This document shows, piece after piece, positions 40,792 through 49,511 of a DNA stretch of 52,748 bases. Position 1 is the first letter of the stretch. Each line of letters starts with the position of its first letter. Origin of the DNA: SIG578 sp045655125 (lineage in GTDB: Bacteria > Bacillota > Clostridia > Oscillospirales > Ruminococcaceae); contig JAZOOR010000049.1 of NCBI GenBank assembly GCA_045655125.1, positions 1 to 52,748 on the forward strand, read 5' to 3'. The position numbers and the translations under genes are program-made. Under the pieces are notes generated by a model that saw only the letters and a program-made list of their open reading frames with translations, did not search any database and was not told where the DNA came from.

Positions 40792-41907
40792 CTAAGTATT
40801 TACGGCTTGTTTTTGTGATATGTAGTTTGAAATTTGCTTGCATATTGCCTCTGCAGGATTTTGTGGCAGTTGCGCCTTGCAGCTTTGAATACACTGGCGA
40901 GTGGAGTCGGGATTTTGCAGAATAGAAATTGCTGCCTCTGCTGCGCTCTCTGCGGTATCAGCGGACTTTGCGTAGTGATGAGTAGTCATAAAATCAATGT
41001 TTCTGCTCTCACAGCCAGGAACTGCGGCAATATAAAGAAGCGGAATTTCCTTAAAAATTGCTTCGGTAGTACTAAGACCGCCCGCCTTTGATAGATAAAG
41101 GTCGGCAGCGTCTAAATAAAGGTCTATTCTCTTTGTGTAGGGCAGCGGGAGAAGATTTGGGTGGTTGAGCTTTGAAATGCGCTCTAAAAGCTGCTCATTG
41201 CTGCCGCAGGCTACAATAACAAGCCCATCATCACAGAGCTTTTGTGAAAGCAAGTCGGCAAGCTTTACAATAGGTCCGCAGCCCATGCTGCCGCCGCCTA
41301 CGAGAACCATTTTTTTATCGAGCGGTAGATTTAATTGCTTTCGCGCCTCATTTTTAGATGTGCGGATTAAAAATTTTCGTGAAATGGGAATTCCGAAAGG
41401 ATATATTTTTTCTTTGCTGATGCCCGCCGAAACAAATTCATCTGTTAGCAGAGGGTGCGGAGTAAAGTAAAGGTCAGCATTACTTTCAAATGCACCTGGG
41501 TGACAGGTGTAATCGGTTGAAACAAAGGCGCAGGGGCAGGAGTAACCAGTTTTCTTTTTGTATTCGTTTACTAAAATTGAACTGAAAACATGGGTGCAGA
41601 CAATCACATCAAAATTATTGCCTTTAAGGAAGTTCTCAAACTTTTTAACACCTAACCGAAGCTGTGACTGTATAAACTTTGGCTCGTGGTTTTCTTCGTA
41701 GCGGTAACCGATGCCGAAAAGCTTGGGCAGACGCTTGTAGACAAAAACGTGTCCGTCACAGATAATAGTGTCGTGCACCTTTGAGAGAAAAAGCAGAGTA
41801 TTTTGTATTTCGCAGTTATGTCCGTTTTTTTCAAAAGCTTCTTTAATGGCAAGGGCAGCTGTGTTATGCCCCTGACCTGTATTGCAGGATAATATAAGTA
41901 CACGCAT
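40792..41907 (-). CDS. MGDG-synthase/UgtP-type diacylglycerol glycosyltransferase
   Basis: A 371-aa GT28-family enzyme. The N-terminal LILSCNTGQGHNTAALAI motif and the FVSTDYTCHPGAFESNADLYFTPH segment are typical of processive diacylglycerol glucosyltransferases and MurG relatives. The C-terminal UDP-sugar site (LVGGGSMGCGPI, LYLSKAGGLSTTEAI) is complete. It should transfer sugar to diacylglycerol for membrane glycolipid or lipoteichoic-acid anchor synthesis. I place the start at 41907, spaced well from GAGAGGT; an in-frame start 21 bp upstream overlaps that site. Confidence 0.9.
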   Translation of the reverse strand: MRVLILSCNTGQGHNTAALAIKEAFEKNGHNCEIQNTLLFLSKVHDTIICDGHVFVYKRLPKLFGIGYRYEENHEPKFIQSQLRLGVKKFENFLKGNNFDVIVCTHVFSSILVNEYKKKTGYSCPCAFVSTDYTCHPGAFESNADLYFTPHPLLTDEFVSAGISKEKIYPFGIPISRKFLIRTSKNEARKQLNLPLDKKMVLVGGGSMGCGPIVKLADLLSQKLCDDGLVIVACGSNEQLLERISKLNHPNLLPLPYTKRIDLYLDAADLYLSKAGGLSTTEAIFKEIPLLYIAAVPGCESRNIDFMTTHHYAKSADTAESAAEAAISILQNPDSTRQCIQSCKAQLPQNPAEAICKQISNYISQKQAVNT

Positions 41908-41957
41908 TTTTATATACCTCTCATTCAAAATGCCTTGGCTTTCAAGACCTCTATATG

Positions 41958-42644
41958 CTAATGCGCTTTTGCAGCAGCGCGGTGTTTTTCTATTCTAAGA
42001 TTAAAATATCCTATGATTGAAGCGATAAGTGCGCCGAGCGAATCGATGATTATGTCCTTCATGGTATCGGAAAGCGCTGCGTGACCGATAAGCTCTGTGC
42101 CGTCTGCAAGGCGGAATTTCTGCATATTAAGACCTAACATACCGTCAAAAGAATATTCGTAAATCTCCCATAGAGTTCCAATAGCTAACCCAAAGCAAAA
42201 AGCAAAAACGGCAACAAAGAGGGGTGACAGATTAAAGGTGGTGTGTTTGTCCTTGTTGAGAATGTCAACCACCATAAAGCCAAACGTTCCTGACATAAGA
42301 CTGCTGAAGCAGTGCAGAATACTGTCCCAATGTGGAACCCTGTAATAAAAATCGCGAACCTCGCCGAGTGTTATGGCGCAGTAGAGAAAAACGAGGTACA
42401 TAATATACAGAGTTTTTGGGATTTCAAAGCTGAATTTGCGCTCTAAAAAAGAGGGCAGATGAATAACCACGATACCCAGTATACACTCCAGTAGCATCAG
42501 TATGTAATCTGAAATAGGCCTCGGGTCTGATATAGTATTAAAGGACAAAAGAATTATTTTTCCAATAAGAAAAAATGTGGGAAGAATGAAGCTGATTAAA
42601 ACTGTAAAGTATAAAAATTTGGGTAAATTAAGCTTTTTTGTCAT
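41958..42644 (-). CDS. DUF2238 (YjdF-like) membrane protein
   Basis: A 228-aa protein with five or six membrane helices and the family segment VRDFYYRVPHWDSILHCFSSLMSGTFGF with a later GTLWEIYEYSFDGMLGLNMQ. The ligand or reaction is unknown. It lies between the XRE gene (13 bp upstream) and the glycolipid glycosyltransferase (50 bp downstream) in one minus-strand operon, so a role in membrane lipid or envelope adjustment is plausible. Confidence 0.85.
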   Translation of the reverse strand: MTKKLNLPKFLYFTVLISFILPTFFLIGKIILLSFNTISDPRPISDYILMLLECILGIVVIHLPSFLERKFSFEIPKTLYIMYLVFLYCAITLGEVRDFYYRVPHWDSILHCFSSLMSGTFGFMVVDILNKDKHTTFNLSPLFVAVFAFCFGLAIGTLWEIYEYSFDGMLGLNMQKFRLADGTELIGHAALSDTMKDIIIDSLGALIASIIGYFNLRIEKHRAAAKAH

Positions 42645-42657
42645 AATTTATCTCTCC

Positions 42658-42858
42658 CTATGGTAAATGCTGAATTTCAACAATGTCCCCAATGTCGCAG
42701 CTTAAAAATCTACAAATCTCAATGAGAACGGTAAAGGAAACTATTTTGTTGCGGTTTAACTTGCTGACGGTTGCGGGACTAAGTAGCTTTCGCAAGTCAT
42801 TTTTCTTTAAATCACGGTCAATAAGCAGCTTCCAAAGTTTTTTATAGCTGACTTGCAT
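42658..42858 (-). CDS. XRE-family small regulator (chromosomal copy)
   Basis: A 66-aa Cro/C1-type protein (KKLWKLLIDRDLKKNDLRKLLSPATVSKLNRNKIVSFTVLIEICRFLSCDIGDIVEI), close to the element-encoded protein at 19126. It heads the DUF2238-glycosyltransferase operon. The start follows AGGAGAAATAAGA. The inverted repeat at 42981-43012 upstream of its promoter could be its binding site. Confidence 0.88.
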   Translation of the reverse strand: MQVSYKKLWKLLIDRDLKKNDLRKLLSPATVSKLNRNKIVSFTVLIEICRFLSCDIGDIVEIQHLP

Positions 42859-42941
42859 TCTTATTTCTCCTTTACTATATATTAAATAATAAAATTTTAG
42901 AAAAATACCAACCTGGAGATTAAATTTTTATTAACAACAAA

Positions 42942-42970
42942 ATTATAACACGTTTTTTTCGATAATTCAA
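42942..42970 (-). promoter_or_regulatory. Promoter of the XRE operon (minus strand)
   Basis: On the minus strand TTGAAT (42970-42965) and TATAAT (42947-42942) are 17 bp apart. Confidence 0.65.
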
Positions 42971-42980
42971 TACAATTGGG

Positions 42981-43012
42981 TAAATTTTGTTCATAAACGC
43001 GAACAAAATTTA
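42981..43012. promoter_or_regulatory. Perfect inverted repeat upstream of the XRE operon
   Basis: TAAATTTTGTTC and GAACAAAATTTA form 12-bp arms around 8 bp, ending about 10 bp upstream of the -35 box. This is the size expected of a dimeric regulator site. Confidence 0.55.
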
Positions 43013-43038
43013 TTTTTATATGAACATTTTGTATGCAA

Positions 43039-43069
43039 AAAAGAGCCAACGCACCGTTGGCTCTTTTTT
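43039..43069. terminator. Terminator of the E2-like gene
   Basis: A 9-bp stem GAGCCAACG/CGTTGGCTC with A and T tracts on both sides, usable in both directions. Confidence 0.85.
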
Positions 43070-43070
43070 C

Positions 43071-43904
43071 TTAAAAATCTGTAATAACCTTTTCGGGAGG
43101 AGCTTCCATAAGCTCGGGGTTTTTAAGCAGCCTTTCCATTTCGTGAAAACACTTTGCGTAGTATCCGCCAGAGGCGATTCGCTCGTCGCAAACAACACCG
43201 AGAGGCATATTCTTCTGAAGCTTGACTTCTCCATCTTTATACAGAGGACGCATTTCGCTGTTTCCGATGGTGATAAGCTGACCGACAGTTCCAAAATCAT
43301 AAATGTGGTGGAAAATATGATTTGTGCGGATGCTTGCAAGGTTTGAAATAACCATAGATGCGTGGAAAGGAGAAGCATCTATGATTGCCTTGGGAAGCAG
43401 ACCGTGCTTGTCAAGGAATTTTAAGAGACATACGGCAGGGCGCAGCAGAAAACTGAATTTAGTGAGCTTGTGCATAAGAGCATCGGTTTTGTTGCTGTCT
43501 TCCTGTCTGTTATCATCGACAAATTTGTTTATCTTATCGTTGACATCAAAAACGGTATCGGTTAAATTAAAGCTGAGCTTGCCCATGGTGCTTTGAGCAT
43601 CTATTGAGCGCTGAACTACCATAGCTACAATAAGCTCGTTGCGGGAATAAATGTTTTTGTTTACGACAAAGCGGTTTACTGCGGGATGTGTGGCAACTGT
43701 ACGCACATATGCGGCAATTACAAGTGCCATATGGCTGAGCCTTATACCCTCGGCACGCTTTTTAACTATGTACTCGTGCATAGGGTCGTAGGGGATATAA
43801 ACGGTAACGGCATTACATCCGTCACTGCGTTTTGCCATAATATGAGGAGCTATGGAATACATCATGTCGGGACTGTGGTATCTTTTTCCGTCTTTTCTCG
43901 GCAT
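43071..43904 (-). CDS. E2-type (2-oxoacid dehydrogenase) acyltransferase-like protein, altered active site
   Basis: A 277-aa single-domain protein of the chloramphenicol-acetyltransferase/E2 catalytic fold, without lipoyl or E1/E3-binding domains. LSHMALVIAAYVRTVATHPAVNRFVVNKNIYSRNELIVAMVV fits the E2 core. The usual catalytic segment DHRxxDG is CDERIASG at residues 239-246: the catalytic His is Glu and the following Asp is Ser. Normal transfer from dihydrolipoyl-CoA is therefore unlikely. It stands alone, with no dehydrogenase genes nearby. A regulatory or new acyl-binding role is open. Confidence 0.8.
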   Translation of the reverse strand: MPRKDGKRYHSPDMMYSIAPHIMAKRSDGCNAVTVYIPYDPMHEYIVKKRAEGIRLSHMALVIAAYVRTVATHPAVNRFVVNKNIYSRNELIVAMVVQRSIDAQSTMGKLSFNLTDTVFDVNDKINKFVDDNRQEDSNKTDALMHKLTKFSFLLRPAVCLLKFLDKHGLLPKAIIDASPFHASMVISNLASIRTNHIFHHIYDFGTVGQLITIGNSEMRPLYKDGEVKLQKNMPLGVVCDERIASGGYYAKCFHEMERLLKNPELMEAPPEKVITDF

Positions 43905-44052
43905 AATTTTTCACCCTTCTTAAAGTTTAATATGTGCTTATAATTATACACTATTTTTCGACAAAATACAAGATAATTTTATGCTTTTCAAATTTATAAA
44001 AGTGTGCTAAAATAATAATATGCAAAAAATATTACCGAAAGAGGATTTTCAG

Positions 44053-46200
44053 ATGGATTACTCACAAAAATTATCAGAACAGTTTTCTGTTCGTGCCGAC
44101 TATGTGGCAAATATAATTGCCTTGCTTGATGAGGGAAACACCATTCCTTTTATCGCCCGTTACAGAAAGGAAATGCACGGTTCGATGGATGACCAGCTTA
44201 TCCGCGAAATTTCCGAGCGCCTTTCATATCTGCGCGGCTTGGACGAGAGAAGGGAAGAGGTCAGAGCACTTATTGAGGCTCAGGAAAAACTCACCGATGA
44301 GATTTCCGCCTCTCTCGATAGCGCAAAAACCCTCTCTGAAATAGAGGATATTTACAGACCCTTCCGCCCCAAAAGAAAAACACGCGCCTCGGTTGCAAAG
44401 GAAAAGGGGTTGGAGCCTCTTGCTCAGCTTATTTTTGCGCAGGATAATGATAGTCTTATCCCCATAGTCGCGGCTGAGGAGTATATAGATGAAGAAAAAG
44501 GTGTTGCAACCGCTGAGGAAGCCTTGCAGGGTGCTCTTGATATAATCGCAGAGGATATTTCGGATAATTCCGAAATCAGAAAACGCATCAGAAACCTCAC
44601 TATGATGGGCGGTATCATTTCTTCGGTATGCGCAAAAGAGGATACCGACAGCGTTTACTCAATGTACTATGAGTTTTCAGAGGCGGTCAGTAAAATTGCA
44701 GGACACAGAGTTCTGGCTATCGACCGCGGTGAAAAGGAAGGCTTTTTAAAGGTGTCGGTCAGTGTTGACACCGAAAAAATGCTCTCTGTTATAGACAGGC
44801 TTGTGGTAAAGGGTAATAATCCTTGCAGCAACGCAGTAAAGGGCGCGGGAGAGGATTCGTTTGGTCGCCTTATTTTCCCCTCTATTGAGCGCGAAGTGCG
44901 AAGCGAGCTTACCGACAAGGCGGCAGAGCAGGCAATAAAGGTTTTCGGAACTAATCTGCATCAGCTTTTAATGCAGCCCCCCGTAAAGGGTAAAATTGCT
45001 ATTGGTCTTGACCCCGGTTACAGAACAGGCTGCAAGCTTGCAGTAGTCGACGAAACGGGCAGAGTTCTTGACACCGCTGTTATCTATCCCACTCATTCAG
45101 ATGCACAGATAGAAAAATCCAAAGCAGTCTTAAAGGATATGATAAAGAAACATAAAGCGCAGATTATCGCCATCGGAAACGGAACTGCTTCCAAGGAAAC
45201 AGAAATGTTTACAGCGCAGGTAATAGGTGAGATAGACGCCGATGTTTCATATATGGTAGTCAGCGAAGCGGGAGCCTCGGTTTACTCGGCATCAAAGCTT
45301 GCGGCAGCAGAGCTTCCCGATTTTGATTTAACCCTGCGTAGCGCGGTTTCTATTGCAAGAAGACTGCAGGACCCACTTGCCGAGCTTGTTAAAATCGACC
45401 CCAAGGCAATAGGAGTAGGGCAGTATCAGCACGATATGCCACCCAAGAAGCTTGCCGAAACCTTGGACGGAGTGGTTGAGGACTGCGTTAACACCGTAGG
45501 TGCTGACCTCAACACCGCATCTCCCGCACTTCTTTCGAGAATTTCGGGACTTTCGGCGGCAGTATGCAAAAATATCGTTGCTTACAGAGAGGAAAACGGT
45601 GCATTTAAGTCGAGAAGTGAGCTTAAAAAGGTTTCAAAATTAGGTCCCAAGGCATTTGAGCAGTGCGCAGGCTTCCTGAGAGTTTCAGAGAGCGCAGAGC
45701 CGCTCGATAACACCGCTGTTCACCCCGAATCTTACAGCGCGGCAAAAGAGCTTCTTGCTCACTTCGGATATAAAAGGAATGACGTTGCAACCTGCGGCGA
45801 AGAGCTTAAGAAAAAGGTGGAGGCGGAAGGGATTTCGGCTGTTGCTGAAAAACTCGGCATAGGCGTTCCGACACTTTCTGATATCTTAAAGGAGCTTGCC
45901 CGACCCGGCAGAGATGTCCGTGACGAGCTGCCACCGCCGATGCTTAGAACCGATGTTCTTGATATCAAAGACCTTAAAGATGGAATGGTCTTAAAGGGAA
46001 CTGTGCGAAATGTTATAGATTTCGGTGCATTTGTTGATATCGGTGTGCATCAGGACGGACTTGTTCACATTTCGCAGATTTGCAGCAGATTTATTAAGCA
46101 TCCTTCCGAGGTTTTAAAGGTCGGCGATGTTGTCGATGTTAAGATTTTATCGGTCGACATAGCTAAAATGCGAATTTCTCTTACAATGAAAGATATATAA
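44053..46200 (+). CDS. tex: Tex-type S1 RNA-binding protein
   Basis: A 715-aa Tex protein in standard order: the N-terminal Tex helical domain with TIPFIARYRKEMHGSMDDQLIREI, the YqgF-like RNase-H fold with GLDPGYRTGCKLAVVD, helix-hairpin-helix segments (LDGVVEDCVNTVGADLNTASPALLSRISGLS), and a C-terminal S1 domain (GMVLKGTVRNVIDFGAFVDIGVHQDGLVHISQI). It binds nucleic acid and influences transcription. I chose the ATG at 44053 behind GAAAGAGGA rather than an in-frame ATG 33 bp upstream without a ribosome binding site. Confidence 0.95.
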   Translation: MDYSQKLSEQFSVRADYVANIIALLDEGNTIPFIARYRKEMHGSMDDQLIREISERLSYLRGLDERREEVRALIEAQEKLTDEISASLDSAKTLSEIEDIYRPFRPKRKTRASVAKEKGLEPLAQLIFAQDNDSLIPIVAAEEYIDEEKGVATAEEALQGALDIIAEDISDNSEIRKRIRNLTMMGGIISSVCAKEDTDSVYSMYYEFSEAVSKIAGHRVLAIDRGEKEGFLKVSVSVDTEKMLSVIDRLVVKGNNPCSNAVKGAGEDSFGRLIFPSIEREVRSELTDKAAEQAIKVFGTNLHQLLMQPPVKGKIAIGLDPGYRTGCKLAVVDETGRVLDTAVIYPTHSDAQIEKSKAVLKDMIKKHKAQIIAIGNGTASKETEMFTAQVIGEIDADVSYMVVSEAGASVYSASKLAAAELPDFDLTLRSAVSIARRLQDPLAELVKIDPKAIGVGQYQHDMPPKKLAETLDGVVEDCVNTVGADLNTASPALLSRISGLSAAVCKNIVAYREENGAFKSRSELKKVSKLGPKAFEQCAGFLRVSESAEPLDNTAVHPESYSAAKELLAHFGYKRNDVATCGEELKKKVEAEGISAVAEKLGIGVPTLSDILKELARPGRDVRDELPPPMLRTDVLDIKDLKDGMVLKGTVRNVIDFGAFVDIGVHQDGLVHISQICSRFIKHPSEVLKVGDVVDVKILSVDIAKMRISLTMKDI

Positions 46201-46204
46201 AGAC

Positions 46205-46237
46205 AAAAAGAGCAAGGCTACAAGCCTTGCTCTTTTT
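46205..46237. terminator. Bidirectional terminator between tex and argH
   Basis: A 15-bp stem AAAAAGAGCAAGGCT and its complement separated by 3 nt serves both convergent genes. Confidence 0.9.
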
Positions 46238-46260
46238 AGTGAATAATGAATGGTGAATAG

Positions 46261-47634
46261 TTATTTTAGCTGATTTTTAACATATTCAATCTGGCTTTCG
46301 ACCGAGGCAACCGAAGTTCCGCCCTCGCTGATGCGCTTTTCAACGCAGGTTTCGAGCGCAATATCATTAAATACATCGTCCTCAAAAAGCTCGCTGAACT
46401 CTTTGTACTCGGAAAGGGTTAGGGTTTCTAAAACCTTGCCCTCGGAAATGCATTTTGCAACAATCTGTCCCGAAATCTTGTAAGCACTTCTAAACGGAAG
46501 ACCTTTTTTGACAAGATAATCTGCAAGGTCGGTGGCATTTATAAATCCGCCCTGAGCCGCCTTTTTCATATTCTCGGGGATAGCGCGCATACCCTCGACC
46601 ATCGGAGCCATAACCGACAGGCACATTCTTACGGTTTCGCAGGCATCAAAAATGCCCTCTTTATCTTCCTGCATATCCTTGTTGTATGCAAGGGGTAGAC
46701 CTTTCAGGGTGGTGAGCAGCGCCATCAGGTCGCCGTACACTCTGCCTGTCTTACCGCGGATAAGCTCCGCCATATCGGGATTTTTCTTCTGAGGCATTAT
46801 AGACGAGCCTGTGGTAAACGCATCAGAAAGCTCAATAAACTTAAATTCCCAGCTTGACCAGAGGATAATTTCCTCTGAAAAACGGGATAGGTGCATCATT
46901 AAAATGGAAAGAGCGGAGAGAAGTTCTAAACAGAAGTCGCGGTCAGAAACTCCGTCAAGGCTGTTTCTGCAAATTCCGTCAAACCCAAGGCGCTGAGCTT
47001 CAAAATGACGGTCAGTATTATATGTTGTTCCTGCAAGGGCGCAGCAGCCGATGGGGGAAAGGTTCATTCTTCTTTTGCAGTCGGCAATTCTGTCAAGGTC
47101 ACGCAGCAGCATCATAGCATATGCCATCAGGTGATGCCCAAATGTGATGGGCTGTGCGCGCTGCAGGTGAGTGTAACCCGGCATAATAGATGCCTTGTGT
47201 TCCTCAGCCTTAGTGACAAGTGCAGAGATAAGCTCTCTGATTTGCGCACTTATAGCCTCGCACTCGTCGCGCAGATACATTCTCAGGTCAAGCGCAACCT
47301 GATCGTTGCGGCTTCTTGCAGTGTGCAGCTTTTTACCAACATCTCCGAGGCGGGCTGTCAGCTCCTGCTCAATGAACATATGAATATCCTCGCAGGACAT
47401 ATCAAACGAGAGTGCGCCGCTCTCGAGGTCATTGAGTATTCCCTCAAGTCCCTTAATAAGCGTGTCGGCATCGACTTTTGAAATGATATTCTTAGCTCCA
47501 AGCATAGCGGCGTGCGCCATGCTGCCCGTAATATCCTGCCTGTACATTTTAAGGTCAAAGTGAATGGAGGAGTTAAAATCGTCAGCGAGTTTAGAGGTTT
47601 CGCCGTCGGTCCTTCCTGCCCACATTTTAGCCAT
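46261..47634 (-). CDS. argH: Argininosuccinate lyase
   Basis: A 457-aa member of the fumarase/aspartase superfamily that splits argininosuccinate into arginine and fumarate. The signature GSSIMPQKKNPD loop is present, as are the N-terminal SIHFDLKMYRQDITGSMAHA and the HTARSRNDQVALD substrate motif. It is the second gene of an argG-argH operon (26 bp gap). Length and motifs are normal. Confidence 0.97.
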   Translation of the reverse strand: MAKMWAGRTDGETSKLADDFNSSIHFDLKMYRQDITGSMAHAAMLGAKNIISKVDADTLIKGLEGILNDLESGALSFDMSCEDIHMFIEQELTARLGDVGKKLHTARSRNDQVALDLRMYLRDECEAISAQIRELISALVTKAEEHKASIMPGYTHLQRAQPITFGHHLMAYAMMLLRDLDRIADCKRRMNLSPIGCCALAGTTYNTDRHFEAQRLGFDGICRNSLDGVSDRDFCLELLSALSILMMHLSRFSEEIILWSSWEFKFIELSDAFTTGSSIMPQKKNPDMAELIRGKTGRVYGDLMALLTTLKGLPLAYNKDMQEDKEGIFDACETVRMCLSVMAPMVEGMRAIPENMKKAAQGGFINATDLADYLVKKGLPFRSAYKISGQIVAKCISEGKVLETLTLSEYKEFSELFEDDVFNDIALETCVEKRISEGGTSVASVESQIEYVKNQLK

Positions 47635-47660
47635 TGTGTGTATCTCTCCTGTTAAAACTA

Positions 47661-48878
47661 TTATTTTCTGCCTTCAACCATAGCCTGAACCTTTATGGGC
47701 AGACCATAGAGGTTGATAAAGCCTTCAGCATCCTTCTGATCGTAGTCGCTTTCGCCAAAGGTTGCAATCTCCTCGCTGTAAAGTGAGAAGTCGCTCCACA
47801 TACCTGCGTTGATGATGTTGCCTTTGTAAAGCTTTAAGCGAACTTTACCTGTAACATTCTCCTGAGTTTTGTCAACAAATGCAGAGAGAGCCTCGCGCAG
47901 AGGTGTAAACCACTGGCCGTTGTAAACAAGCTCAGCAAAGGTGATGGAAAGCTTCTGCTTTTCGTGCAGAGTCATTTTGTCAAGGCAGATGCTCTCAAGG
48001 AAGGAGTGCGCCTTGTAAAGAATTGTTCCGCCGGGAGTTTCATAAACACCGCGGCATTTCATACCAACAAGTCTGTTCTCAACGATATCGATAATTCCGA
48101 TACCGTTAGCTCCGCCGATTTCGTTGAGCTTTAAGATGATGTTTTTAGCGCTCATCTTCTCGCCATCGAGATGGGTGGGAACACCTTTCTCAAAGTCAAT
48201 CTCAACATAGGTCGGCTTGTCGGGAGCGGTAATGGGGGAAACGCCCATTTCGAGAAATCCCTCTTTTTCGTACTGCGGCTCGTTTCCTGTATCCTCAAGG
48301 TCAAGGCCCTCGTGAGAGAGGTGCCAGAGGTTTTTATCCTTGGAATAGTTGGTTTCGCGGTTTATTTTAAGGGGGATATTGTGCGCCTCGGCATAGTCAA
48401 TTTCTTCATCACGGGACTTGATATCCCACTCACGCCAGGGAGCGATGATGTGCATGCTGGGAGCAAAGTATTTGATGGTAAGCTCAAAGCGAACCTGATC
48501 GTTGCCCTTTCCGGTGCAGCCGTGGCAGATTGCATCTGCGCCCTCTTTAAGAGCTATGTCAACAAGGCCCTTTGCGATGCAGGGTCTTGCGTGGCTGGTG
48601 CCGAGTAGATAATCCTCGTAAACTGCGCCCGCCTTCATTGTGGGGATAATAAAGTCGTCAACATACTCGTCGGTAAGGTCTAAAACATAGAGCTTGGAAG
48701 CGCCTGTTTTAAGAGCCTTTTCCTCAAGTCCCTCAAGCTCATCAGCCTGTCCGACGTTACCCGAAACGGCAATAACCTCGCAATTGTTGTAGTTTTCCTT
48801 GAGCCAGGGAATAATGATAGATGTGTCAAGTCCGCCTGAGTAGGCAAGAACTACCTTTTTGATGTCTTCTTTTTTCAT
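47661..48878 (-). CDS. argG: Argininosuccinate synthase
   Basis: A 405-aa ATP-pyrophosphatase enzyme joining citrulline and aspartate. The N-terminal PP-loop VVLAYSGGLDTS and the GCTGKGNDQVRFE and SKDKNLWHLSHEG motifs are typical. It leads the operon with argH. A promoter at 48921-48949 (minus) and several ARG-box-like sites upstream indicate arginine repression through ArgR. The start follows AGGAGGC. Confidence 0.97.
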   Translation of the reverse strand: MKKEDIKKVVLAYSGGLDTSIIIPWLKENYNNCEVIAVSGNVGQADELEGLEEKALKTGASKLYVLDLTDEYVDDFIIPTMKAGAVYEDYLLGTSHARPCIAKGLVDIALKEGADAICHGCTGKGNDQVRFELTIKYFAPSMHIIAPWREWDIKSRDEEIDYAEAHNIPLKINRETNYSKDKNLWHLSHEGLDLEDTGNEPQYEKEGFLEMGVSPITAPDKPTYVEIDFEKGVPTHLDGEKMSAKNIILKLNEIGGANGIGIIDIVENRLVGMKCRGVYETPGGTILYKAHSFLESICLDKMTLHEKQKLSITFAELVYNGQWFTPLREALSAFVDKTQENVTGKVRLKLYKGNIINAGMWSDFSLYSEEIATFGESDYDQKDAEGFINLYGLPIKVQAMVEGRK

Positions 48879-48920
48879 AATAAAAGCCTCCTGCTAGGTG
48901 TTTTTTATCGTATAGGCTTT

Positions 48921-48949
48921 ATTATAGCTTCGTTTTTTCGGTTTGTCAA
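48921..48949 (-). promoter_or_regulatory. Promoter of argGH (minus strand)
   Basis: On the minus strand TTGACA (48949-48944) and TATAAT (48926-48921) are 17 bp apart, with the argG start about 40 bp downstream. Confidence 0.85.
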
Positions 48950-48956
48950 GCATAAT

Positions 48957-49045
48957 TTAGAATATTTATACAAAAAACATATCTTTATTTTGCATATTAT
49001 GCATAAATTAAGTGAATATTCACGAATATTATGAATATTTATTAG
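48957..49045. promoter_or_regulatory. Cluster of candidate ARG boxes
   Basis: Three sites resemble the 18-bp ArgR palindrome: 48957-48974 (16 of 18 consensus positions, just upstream of the argG -35 box), 48988-49005 (TTTGCATATTATGCATAA, near-perfect palindrome) and 49028-49045. A further 12-bp perfect palindrome, GTGAATATTCAC, lies at 49012-49023. Repression of argGH by arginine-ArgR is inferred. Confidence 0.5.
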
Positions 49046-49073
49046 CTTGCAAATAATTTACTCATTAAAACGG

Positions 49074-49102
49074 TTGACATATCCTGTCTAATATGTTAGA
49101 CT
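49074..49102 (+). promoter_or_regulatory. Promoter of the BlaI-BlaR1-like operon
   Basis: TTGACA (49074) and TAGACT (49097) with a 17-bp spacer. The first BlaI operator covers the spacer and the -10 box. Confidence 0.7.
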
Positions 49103-49127
49103 AAAAATGTAGTCTAATGCATTAGAC
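49086..49127. promoter_or_regulatory. Two BlaI-type operators
   Basis: GTCTAATATGTTAGAC (49086-49101) has perfect 6-bp arms and GTCTAATGCATTAGAC (49112-49127) is a perfect 16-bp palindrome. The starts are 26 bp apart. They differ from the TACA/TGTA consensus of penicillinase operators but have the same half-site logic. Confidence 0.7.
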
Positions 49128-49142
49128 AAAGGAGGGGTGCAA

Positions 49143-49511
49143 ATGCAAACACCGAAAATTTTTGAAAGTGAATATCGTTTCTGCCTTATTTTGTGGGAAA
49201 ATGAGCCTGTTGGCAGTGCAGAGCTTGCAAGGCTGTGCGCAGAAAAGCTCCATTGGTCGCGTACCACCACATATACTGTTATAAAACGTCTTTCGGATAG
49301 AGGAGTATTAAAAAACGAAAAAGCAGTTGTAACAAGTCTTGTTTCTAAGGAAGAGGTACAGGCTTTTGAGATAGATGAGCTTGTGGATAAAACCTTTGAG
49401 GGCTCATTGCCTGCCTTTGTCGCCGCCTTTGCAAAGACAAAAAAGTTGTCGCATAAGGATATAGATGAAATTCAGGCTATGATTGATGCATTCAGGAGGG
49501 AGCAAAAATGA
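49143..49511 (+). CDS. BlaI/MecI/CopY family repressor
   Basis: A 122-aa winged-helix repressor with SEYRFCLILWENEPVGSAELARLCAEKLHWSRTTTYTVIKRLSDRGVLKNEK, the typical DNA-binding domain, and a C-terminal dimer segment where a sensor protease would cut. The ATG at 49143 is 7 bp after AAAGGAGG; an in-frame GTG 6 bp earlier is rejected. It overlaps the sensor gene by 4 bp. It should bind the two GTCTAA..TTAGAC operators over its own promoter. Confidence 0.92.
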   Translation: MQTPKIFESEYRFCLILWENEPVGSAELARLCAEKLHWSRTTTYTVIKRLSDRGVLKNEKAVVTSLVSKEEVQAFEIDELVDKTFEGSLPAFVAAFAKTKKLSHKDIDEIQAMIDAFRREQK

